A DNA stretch of 59,079 nucleotides from an uncultured Sphingomonadaceae bacterium (lineage in GTDB: Bacteria > Pseudomonadota > Alphaproteobacteria > Sphingomonadales > Sphingomonadaceae), in the NCBI GenBank assembly GCA_947493195.1, contig CANLQG010000011.1:1-59079 (forward strand), in the 5' to 3' direction. The translations under genes were made by a program, and so were the position numbers. Every line of letters starts with the position of its first letter. The stretch's first letter is position 1. The notes under the pieces are model-generated. The model was not told where the DNA came from. It saw only the letters and a program-made list of their open reading frames with translations, and ran no database searches. Shown one piece after another: positions 52,731 to 59,079 of the stretch.

Positions 52731-53179
52731 GCCTTGCTGCCCTTGATCAGCGCCATACGCAGGCACTCGCACACCACCTCATCGCGCTGGTTGATCAGGC
52801 GGTGCTTGAAGGTGACGATACCCGAACCGGGGCGAGATTTGCTCTCGCGCTTTTCCACCACTTCGGTTTCGGCGCGCAGGGTATCGCCGATGAATGTCGG
52901 CTTGGGATGCAGCAGCTTGTCATAGCCAAGGTTTGCCACCAGCGTGCCCAGCGTGGTGTCGCCGACGCTCAGCCCCACCATTAGCGCAAAAGTGAAAGTG
53001 CCGTTGACCAGGATCTGGCCGAACTCGCTTTCACTGGCAGCCTGCGCATCGAGATGAAGCGGCTGCGGGTTGTGTGTCATGGTGGAGAACAGCAGATTGT
53101 CCGTCTCTGTCACCGTGCGACGGATTTCGTGGGTAATTTTCTCTCCCACCTGCCATTCATTGAAAAACTTGCCTGCCAT
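52727..53179 (-). CDS. MaoC-family dehydratase (mesaconyl-CoA hydratase-like)
   Basis: A 150-residue single hotdog-domain hydratase. It has TETDNLLFSTMTHNPQPLHLDAQAA near 27-51, with the catalytic Asn/His-type residues of the family, and ILVNGTFTFALMVGLSVGDTTLG near 60. Such proteins paired with a CitE-like lyase hydrate mesaconyl-CoA or similar branched unsaturated CoA esters. The ATG at 53179 (MAGKFFNEWQVG) is chosen over an in-frame start at 53239. Confidence 0.88.
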   Translation of the reverse strand: MAGKFFNEWQVGEKITHEIRRTVTETDNLLFSTMTHNPQPLHLDAQAASESEFGQILVNGTFTFALMVGLSVGDTTLGTLVANLGYDKLLHPKPTFIGDTLRAETEVVEKRESKSRPGSGIVTFKHRLINQRDEVVCECLRMALIKGSKA

Positions 53180-53204
53180 CCACTCTCTTCCTTTTCGCTC
53201 GCCT

Positions 53205-53987
53205 TTAGCGGCCCTGCCACTTCGGATCGCGTTTCTCAACGAAAGCCGTCATGCCTTCGCGCTTGTCTTCGGTGGCGGTCAGGATCTGGAACGCGCGGCG
53301 TTCGAACAGCAGCCCCTGGGCCAGCGTGGTTTCGAATGCGGTATCCACCATTTCCTTGTTCGCCAAGGCAGCCAGCGGCGCCATGCCTGCAATGGCCTTC
53401 GCCGCTTCCATCGCCTCTTCGAGCAGCCTTTTCGCCGGGACTACGCGCGACACGAGTCCGCCCCGCTCCGCTTCCGCTGCATCCATCATGCGGCCGGTCA
53501 GGTGCATGTCCATCGCCTTGGACTTGCCTACGGCGCGGGTCAGGCGCTGCGATCCCCCCATGCCAGGTGCGACCCCCAGCTTGATTTCCGGCTGGCCGAA
53601 TTTCGCGGTCTCGGAAGCGATGATGAAGTCCGCCATCATTGCCAGTTCACACCCGCCACCCAGGGCAAAGCCGTTGACCGCAGCGATCCACGGCTTGCGG
53701 GTGTTGCGTACGAGCTGGTCGTTCCACCCGCCGAAGAAGTCCTCGCCGAAGAATTCCGCACCGGACTTGTCCTGCATTTCCTTGATGTCGGCCCCGGCTG
53801 CAAAGGCCCTGTCGCCCGCTCCCGTCAGCACCGCGCAACGCTGCGCAGGATCAGCTTCGAATTCGGCAAAGCACGCAATCAGTTCGCGCAGAACGACCGA
53901 ATTGAGCGCGTTGAGCGCTTTCGGCCGGTTCAGCGTGACCAGTGTTACAGCATGGTGCTTTTCGACCAGGATTGTTTGGTAATCCAT
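53205..53987 (-). CDS. Enoyl-CoA hydratase
   Basis: A 260-residue crotonase with [15 protein letters not shown] near 20, [11 protein letters not shown] near 62 and [22 protein letters not shown] (about 100-121, oxyanion hole and first glutamate), then [19 protein letters not shown] with the second glutamate region near 133. It would hydrate methacrylyl-CoA or short straight-chain enoyl-CoAs. The ATG at 53987 ([12 protein letters not shown]) is the natural start; the upstream frame runs into mmsA. Confidence 0.93.
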   Translation of the reverse strand: MDYQTILVEKHHAVTLVTLNRPKALNALNSVVLRELIACFAEFEADPAQRCAVLTGAGDRAFAAGADIKEMQDKSGAEFFGEDFFGGWNDQLVRNTRKPWIAAVNGFALGGGCELAMMADFIIASETAKFGQPEIKLGVAPGMGGSQRLTRAVGKSKAMDMHLTGRMMDAAEAERGGLVSRVVPAKRLLEEAMEAAKAIAGMAPLAALANKEMVDTAFETTLAQGLLFERRAFQILTATEDKREGMTAFVEKRDPKWQGR

Positions 53988-54043
53988 CGCTGCGATCGTC
54001 TCTATTCCATGGCTAATTGGCGGAGCTGGCGTGCTCCGTCGGC

Positions 54044-55240
54044 TTACAGGGTGGGTATGAGGAAGGCGTTCGACCCGTCCGCACCGCCATCGGGCCAGCG
54101 CTGGGTCACCTTCTTGGTCTTGGTCCAGAACCGCAGGCCTTCCATGCCGTACTGGTCCGCGTCGCCAAAGCCGCTGCGCTTCCAGCCGCCAAAGCTGTGA
54201 TAGCTGACGGGGACGGGGATAGGCACGTTGATGCCCACCATGCCAACTTCCACTCGGGCAGCGAACTCGCGCGCGGCGTGACCGTTGCGGGTGAAGATGC
54301 ACACGCCGTTGCCATACTGGTGTTCGGATGGAAGACGCACGGCCTCTTCAAAATCCTTCGCGCGCACGATCTGCAGGACGGGGCCGAAGATTTCCTCCTT
54401 GTAGCTTTCCATGTCGGGAGTGACATGGTCGAGCAGCGTCGGGCCGACGAAGAACCCGTCCTCGTGGCCCTGCAGGCTGAAGCCGCGGCCATCCACCACC
54501 ACTTCGCTGCCCTCGGCCTCGGCAGTGTCGATCCACTGCTCGATGCGGGCCTTGTGTTCGGGCGTGACGACCGGACCGTAATGGGCGTCGGGATCGGTCG
54601 AGACGCCGACGCGCAAGCCGTTGATTGCAGAGACCAGCTTTTCGCGAAGGCGCTCCGCCGTTTCCTCGCCCACTGGCACCACCACTGGCAAGGCCATGCA
54701 ACGCTCACCGGCGGAGCCGTAGGCCGCGCCCATCAGGTCGCTTACCGCCATCTCGAGATCGGCATCGGGCATCACGATGCCGTGGTTCTTCGCGCCGCCC
54801 ATCGCCTGCACGCGCTTGCCCGCCTTCGCGCCGCGCTCGTAAACATAGTGCGCGATGTCGGACGAGCCGACGAAGCTGACCCCGGCAATGTCCTTGTGGT
54901 CGAGGATAGCATCGACCATTTCCTTGTCGCCGTGCACGACCTGCAAGATACCTGCTGGCGCGCCCGCTTCCATGAACAGTTCGGCCAGCCGCACAGGTAC
55001 CGAAGGATCGCGCTCGGAAGGCTTTAGGATGAAGGCATTGCCCGCCGCGATTGCCATGCCGAACATCCACATCGGGATCATGGCCGGAAAGTTGAACGGG
55101 GTAATCCCCGCACCGATGCCTAGTGGCTGGCGCATGGAGTAGACGTCGATGCCCGTGCCCGCACCTAGCGTATGCTCACCCTTCTGCACGTGCGGAATGC
55201 CGCAGGCGAACTCGATCACTTCGAGGCCACGCTGCACGCC
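54044..55240 (-). pseudogene. mmsA: Methylmalonate-semialdehyde dehydrogenase mmsA, 5'-truncated
   Basis: CoA-acylating dehydrogenase of valine catabolism (methylmalonate semialdehyde to propionyl-CoA). Similarity begins abruptly at VQRGLEVIEFACGIPHVQKG near 55,237 and then runs to the normal C terminus, with PFNFPAMIPMWM, the catalytic cysteine in GSAGERCMALPVVVP and EIFGPVLQIVRAKDF. About 100 to 110 N-terminal residues of a 500-residue MmsA, together with the promoter and start codon, are missing. The codons upstream of the break (ARPAAG) belong to the antisense of a different gene fragment. A functional product is unlikely. Confidence 0.85.
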
Positions 55241-55242
55241 CG

Positions 55243-55593
55243 CTGCAGGACGCGCGCATCCGCGCAAGTATCGACGGACAAGGGCGGCTTGAGGGAATTC
55301 TGGGCGGCTACACTCCGGTCACGGCACTGTATGATTTCCAGTTCGGCTATCGCAATGCTCTCAAAGCCGATGGCACTCCGGCAGACGAAGCGCGCCGCCT
55401 GCAAACGGCGAATGGTTCGGCCCGCGTGCTCGGACATACGTGCCAGGGCATGTGGCAGTCGCTGCATCAGCTTGCCGATGGCCATCCCGGTAAGGGCGGG
55501 CGGTTCACCTCGATCTCAACGCAATATCGCTTCTCCGCGCGCCCGGCCTTCCTGGTCGATCCCGAAACTGCTGCTGGAAACGACGATGTCTGA
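55243..55593 (+). pseudogene. 3' fragment of the first gene of a DUF1592/DUF1552 cluster, 5'-truncated
   Basis: The frame open to the TGA at 55591 reads DARIRASIDGQGRLEGILGGY, FQFGYRNALKADGTPA, RVLGHTCQGMWQSLHQLADGHP and FTSISTQYRFSARPAFLVD. This resembles the C-terminal part of a protein usually encoded just before DUF1592 and DUF1552 genes. The similarity starts directly at the junction with mmsA and no start codon or signal peptide is present, so the 5' part is lost. It overlaps the start of the DUF1592 gene by eight bases. Confidence 0.7.
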
Positions 55594-57301
55594 GGCTGCA
55601 AGTACCTCCCGTTTCGATCTTGGGACAAAGGGCAAGCGACTGATTGTCTACGCCGTATTGGCAATGCTGGTGCTGGTCTTTGCCCTGGCACTGATCGGCT
55701 CTGGCGAGCCGGAGCCTGAAGGTGGTCCACCGATGGTCCGGCGCCTTACTGAAGAGCAATACCGCAATTCCATCGCCGACATCTTTGCACCTGACATCGA
55801 AATCCCCGGGCGGTTCGAACGACCGTTTCGGGCGAACGGGCTGATCGCTGTTGGTACTGGACAGGCCGGCATTTCTCCATTCGCGGTCGAACAATTCGAA
55901 GCCTCTGCGCAGGCAATCTCGTCTGCGGTGCTGGGAGAGGAACGGCGTCGCGCTTTCCTGACCTGCGGCCCCGCCCAGGCCAGCCAGTTCGACGAACAAT
56001 GCGCCCGCGATTTCCTGGCTGAAAAAGGTCGGCTACTGTTCCGCCGTCCGCTGGCAGAAACCGAAGTCGCTGGTTTCGTTGGCCTTGCACGCGACGGGAC
56101 GGAGCAGCTCGGGGATTTCCACCAGGGGCTTCAGCTCGGGCTTTATGCCATGCTGGTTTCCCCTGATTTCCTGTTCCGGATCGAGCGTATTGATCCCAAC
56201 AATCCGACTCAGCTAGATCCCTATTCGCGGGCCGAACGGCTGAGCTTTTTCCTCACCAACTCTGCTCCCGACGAAGACTTGCTGCAAGCTGCCGCAGACG
56301 GCGATCTGGACAGCATGCGTGGGGTGCGCGCACAGGCCGAACGGCTGATCAAATCAGCCAGGTTTGAGGGAGCTGTGCGCAGCTTCTTTGCCGATATGCT
56401 TGAATTCGATCGCTTCGGCGAACTGACCAAAGACCCGGAAATCTATCCCGCTTACAATATCGATCTGGCCCGTGATGCACAGGAACAGACCCTGCGCACG
56501 ATTGTCGATCATGTTATCGCGAATGATGGCGACTATCGCGATCTCTTCACCTTGCGCGATACATTTCTTACGCGCGCGTTGGGTGTGGTTTACCGCACGC
56601 CAGTGCCGGCACGAGAGGGTTGGGAAGCTGTAAGCTTCACGCCGGATGCTGGACGGGCCGGAATCCAGTCGCATGTCTCGTTTCTCGCTCTCCATTCTCA
56701 TCCGGGCCGTTCTTCGCCAACCTTGCGCGGTTATTCGCTGCGGCAGGTGTTCCTGTGTCAGGAAGTGCCCGATCCGCCGGCAACCGTGAATTTCACCGCC
56801 ATCGAAGAGCATGTCGGGGAAGCCAATGTAACCGCGCGTGATCGCCTTTCGATCCATAATACCGAGCCATCATGCGCGGGTTGCCACAAGGTAATGGATC
56901 CGCTGGGGCTGGCGCTGGAAGGCTATGACGGTGTGGGTGCAAGCCGGACGCATGAGAACGGTGAACTGATCGATCTTTCGGGAGAACTCGATGGTACCTC
57001 CTATAGTACGCCGGACGGGCTGGCCGAAGCCCTGCGAGATCATCCTGAAACGCCGCGCTGCCTTGCCCAGCGTATGTATACCGGCGCTGTCGGACGCGAC
57101 ATCGCGTGGAATGAACGCTATTATCTCGATTGGCTGATCGAGGAATTTGCCGATGACGATTACAACGTGCCGGATCTGATGCGCAGGATCGCCACCAGCG
57201 AGAATTTCTTCGCCGTGATTGCTTCGCCAGCAAGCCAGTCCGGAAACATCGCCGGTACGCGCAGAGGCAAGCGCGGCAAGGCTCAAGGAGACAGGTCATG
57301 A
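55586..57301 (+). CDS. DUF1592/DUF1588/DUF1585 protein with cytochrome c-type haem motif
   Basis: A 571-residue membrane-anchored secreted protein. One membrane segment (LIVYAVLAMLVLVFALALIG, about 19-38) is followed by the DUF1587/1595/1592/1588/1585 domain series (VRRLTEEQYRNSIADIFAPDI near 53, FRRPLAETEVAGFV near 152, YSRAERLSFFLTNSAPDEDL near 213, and the C-terminal haem site CAGCHKVMDPLGLALEGYD near 430). Such proteins are abundant in Planctomycetes and occur sporadically in Proteobacteria. Their function is poorly known; the haem motif suggests redox work in the periplasm. Start ATG 55586. Confidence 0.88.
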   Translation: MSEAASTSRFDLGTKGKRLIVYAVLAMLVLVFALALIGSGEPEPEGGPPMVRRLTEEQYRNSIADIFAPDIEIPGRFERPFRANGLIAVGTGQAGISPFAVEQFEASAQAISSAVLGEERRRAFLTCGPAQASQFDEQCARDFLAEKGRLLFRRPLAETEVAGFVGLARDGTEQLGDFHQGLQLGLYAMLVSPDFLFRIERIDPNNPTQLDPYSRAERLSFFLTNSAPDEDLLQAAADGDLDSMRGVRAQAERLIKSARFEGAVRSFFADMLEFDRFGELTKDPEIYPAYNIDLARDAQEQTLRTIVDHVIANDGDYRDLFTLRDTFLTRALGVVYRTPVPAREGWEAVSFTPDAGRAGIQSHVSFLALHSHPGRSSPTLRGYSLRQVFLCQEVPDPPATVNFTAIEEHVGEANVTARDRLSIHNTEPSCAGCHKVMDPLGLALEGYDGVGASRTHENGELIDLSGELDGTSYSTPDGLAEALRDHPETPRCLAQRMYTGAVGRDIAWNERYYLDWLIEEFADDDYNVPDLMRRIATSENFFAVIASPASQSGNIAGTRRGKRGKAQGDRS

Positions 57302-58629
57302 ACAGAATTTCCCGGCGTACGCTTCTTCGCGGAACCATTGGCGGCGCAGCCGTCGGGGTGGCAATACCGTTGCTGGATAGCCTGCTGAACTCCAATGGCA
57401 CCGCCCTTGCCGCCACAGGTCAACACATCCCCACCCGTTTCGGTACGTGGATATGGGGCTGCGGTTTCATTCCCGAAAAGTGGATACCCAGCGGCACCGG
57501 TACCGATTTCGCCATGCCTGCCGATCTTGCGCCGCTGGAACCCTATCGTGACCGTCTGGCGCTCTTGTCCGGTTTCGATGTGCGACTGGATGGCGTGGCC
57601 AACAAGCCCCATATTACCGGCTGCCTTGGTATGCGTACCGGCATTCCCGTGCCTGACAGCAATGTTCGCGCGCCAACCCTGGATGTCCTGATCGGCCAGC
57701 AGATCGGCGCAGACACGCGGTTTCGGTCGCTGGAAGTCAGCAGCTGCGGGCTGGAAAATTCCTATTCCTACCATTCCGCCGGTTCACCCAATCCCAGCGA
57801 AATTTCGCCTTCTGAACTTTATCGGCGGATTTTTGGCGAAGGTTTCCAAGACCCTAATTCCACCAGCTTCACTCCTGATGTCGGGATCATGGCGCGGCGC
57901 AGCGTACTCTCTGCCGTTGCGGAAGATCGCCAGCGCCTGATGCGCAACGTGGGTGCGGCAGATCGCCATCGGCTGGACGAATATTTCACCTCGATCCGGC
58001 AGATCGAACAGCAACTGGAACTGCAATTGCAGCCCCCCGCCCCGGTCGAAAATTTCGAACGTCCGGCAGAGCCGGAAGCCGACGGGCTGGGATCGGAAAT
58101 CGGCGATGTCTTGGCAACGCACAAGTTAATGGCGGACCTACTGGCCCGTGCTTTGCAGACCAATCAGACCCGCGTATTCAACATGCTCTTTTCCGATACC
58201 ACCTCCAACCTGCGCCTGCCCGGTCAAACCACCACGCACCACACGCTGACGCATGAAGAACCCGATGACGCACAATTGGGCTATCAGAAGCAGCATAGCC
58301 AGTTCGTAACACAGAGCATGGTGGGCTGGCGCGATTTCCTTGATTCGATGTCGGCTATCCCGGAAGGCGACGGCACACTGCTCGATAACTGCCTGGTGCT
58401 GGCACATTCGGACTGCTCGATCGCCAAGGCGCACGCGGTAGAGGGTATCCCGGTCATGATAGCGGGCAATGCCGGCGGCAAGGTCCGCACCGGCTTCCAC
58501 CTTGCTGGTGGCGGTGATTCTATCGCCCGCGTCGGATTGACAGTACAGCAGATCATGGGTGTCCCTGTCGAACGCTGGGGCAGCCTCTCGATGGAAACCA
58601 ACCGAACGATTACGGAACTGGTCGCCTAG
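57298..58629 (+). CDS. DUF1552 protein with Tat-type signal
   Basis: A 443-residue exported protein with a twin-arginine signal (RISRRTLLRGTIGGAAVGVAIPL) and the DUF1552 body: TWIWGCGFIPEKWIPSGTG near 47, LALLSGFDVRL, NKPHITGCLGMRTGIP, ARRSVLSAV and VLAHSDCSIAKAHAVEGIPV near 380. The ATG overlaps the stop of the DUF1592 gene (ATGA), as is usual for this pair. A folded, cofactor-bearing redox partner for the haem protein is a plausible role, but this is inference. Confidence 0.9.
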   Translation: MNRISRRTLLRGTIGGAAVGVAIPLLDSLLNSNGTALAATGQHIPTRFGTWIWGCGFIPEKWIPSGTGTDFAMPADLAPLEPYRDRLALLSGFDVRLDGVANKPHITGCLGMRTGIPVPDSNVRAPTLDVLIGQQIGADTRFRSLEVSSCGLENSYSYHSAGSPNPSEISPSELYRRIFGEGFQDPNSTSFTPDVGIMARRSVLSAVAEDRQRLMRNVGAADRHRLDEYFTSIRQIEQQLELQLQPPAPVENFERPAEPEADGLGSEIGDVLATHKLMADLLARALQTNQTRVFNMLFSDTTSNLRLPGQTTTHHTLTHEEPDDAQLGYQKQHSQFVTQSMVGWRDFLDSMSAIPEGDGTLLDNCLVLAHSDCSIAKAHAVEGIPVMIAGNAGGKVRTGFHLAGGGDSIARVGLTVQQIMGVPVERWGSLSMETNRTITELVA

Positions 58630-58872
58630 GAGCAGACCGGTAGTGTCAATCCAATCGTACGAGCTTCTGGCCAACGAAAAGCTTCGCTACCTGCCGACAG
58701 TTTAGGCAAAGAGGCTTTGCCACGCAGCCATGCAACTGAGCGGCGGAGCTTCTGTAGCCATCAAACGAACAGGCAAGTTCGAAGTCACCGCGGGGTGCGG
58801 ACTTGTTCAAGCCCGCGCACGCCGCGGCTTTGCGTGGGCGACCTGTAAATAAAGACTGGTGCTGGGAGCCCG
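58630..58872. other. Region downstream of DUF1552 gene, no gene recognised
   Basis: A minus-strand frame covers 58646-58975, but it has no recognisable product and runs through the tRNA remnant, so I do not call it. I see no clear terminator after the DUF1552 stop. Confidence 0.5.
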
Positions 58873-58898
58873 TGGCGGAGCGGGAGGGATTCAAACTC
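58873..58898 (-). other. tRNA 3'-end remnant, candidate attachment site
   Basis: On the minus strand the sequence ends TTTGAATCCCTC-CCGCTCC-G-CCA, i.e. a T-loop, the 3' half of the T stem, a 7-base acceptor strand, discriminator base and encoded CCA of a tRNA, closest to a tRNA-Ser type. The bases that should pair in the T stem (ATGAG) do not match, so the gene is not complete. This is the pattern left by site-specific integration at the 3' end of a tRNA gene. Confidence 0.5.
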
Positions 58899-59025
58899 AT
58901 CTTGTATTGTACTGAATTTATTATATCTCGTCCGGATTGACATTCAATTTTACCCCCAGTGATACCCCAATTCATTGTCCCCCGTCAGCGCCTATGACAC
59001 AAATTTGAGGTTGTGATTTAAGGAC

Positions 59026-59074
59026 GATTTGGGCTTCGTCGTAGTGACGAAGGAACGAAGATGAAGCCCAAATC
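59026..59074 (+). promoter_or_regulatory. Stem-loop enclosing the transposase ribosome site and start codon
   Basis: GATTTGGGCTTC at 59026-59037 and GAAGCCCAAATC at 59063-59074 form a perfect 12-bp inverted repeat; an alternative inner stem CTTCGTC / GACGAAG occupies 59034-59040 and 59046-59052. The GAAGGA ribosome site and the ATG lie in this structure, which would block translation of transcripts that enter from outside. Confidence 0.6.
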
Positions 59075-59079
59075 CTCAA
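59061..59079 (+). CDS. IS3-family transposase OrfA, first codons only
   Basis: ATG AAG CCC AAA TCC TCA encodes MKPKSS, the start of a widespread IS3-family OrfA group as I remember it. A GAAGGA ribosome site lies about ten bases upstream. Only six codons are in the window, so the call depends on that memory and on the IS-like leader. Confidence 0.5.

Larger units (their letters stand above)
58976..59079 (+). mobile_element. Left part of an IS3-family insertion sequence (continues past the window)
   Basis: The start of a transposase gene at 59061 and a structured leader mark an insertion sequence. The left end may lie at about 58976, where TGTCCCCCGTCAG begins, but the other end is outside the window, so the terminal repeat cannot be verified. 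Confidence 0.5.

Noticed and set aside
58646..58975. A 109-codon minus-strand frame near the window end.
   Set aside because: It crosses the tRNA remnant and the probable element edge and shows no recognisable protein family.

Overview
The window looks like a chromosomal segment of an aerobic, GC-rich alphaproteobacterium of the order Sphingomonadales, probably close to the Erythrobacteraceae or Novosphingobium. This rests on gene content: a complete ccoNOQP-ccoGHIS cluster with a FnrL-type regulator, a large sphingomonad-style TonB-dependent receptor next to sulfotransferases, a ManD/UxaC hexuronate pathway, GGAAC-N16-CGTT promoters of the EcfG general stress type, and very tight operons with many ATGA or GTGA overlaps. 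No rRNA, intact tRNA or CRISPR array was seen.

Layout. (1) 0.1-11 kb: microaerobic respiration. cbb3 oxidase genes, maturation genes, a small Cys-rich protein gene and hemN form one minus-strand operon behind a perfect FNR box. An OmpW porin and the FNR regulator follow. (2) 11.2-21 kb: a stress and surface-sugar region. It has an SRPBCC-ADH-SDR operon, a sucrose-phosphate-synthase-like bifunctional enzyme with two more glycosyltransferases, a convergent GT4 enzyme behind a perfect EcfG-type promoter, and a Crp-type regulator fused by overlap to a sulfotransferase. (3) 21-23 kb: a compact operon of a YqcI/YcgG (GntA-like) haem-type N-hydroxylase relative, a DUF1989 protein and a DUF421 membrane protein. 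(4) 23-28.6 kb: hexuronate catabolism (uxaC, uxuB, manD) in which kdgK is a pseudogene. (5) 28.9-36.5 kb: an ABC-F ATPase, a TonB-dependent receptor and two sulfotransferases, one with TPR repeats. (6) 36.7-42.4 kb: pirin, glutathionyl-hydroquinone-reductase-like GST, aldehyde dehydrogenase and an S46 peptidase. (7) 42.7-48 kb: a chaperone-usher pilus locus. (8) 48.7-55.2 kb: a valine or branched-chain acyl-CoA operon with an unusual E2 acyltransferase that lacks a lipoyl domain and with a 5'-truncated mmsA. (9) 55.2-59.1 kb: a head-to-head junction, a DUF1592/DUF1552 gene pair whose upstream partner is also 5'-truncated, a tRNA 3'-end remnant and the start of an IS3-family element.

The most unusual points are the TonB receptor with two sulfotransferases, the GntA-like/DUF1989/DUF421 operon, the broken kdgK inside an otherwise complete pathway, the lipoyl-less tandem-PSBD E2 protein, and the rearrangement junction near 55,243 that removes the 5' ends of two divergently oriented genes.
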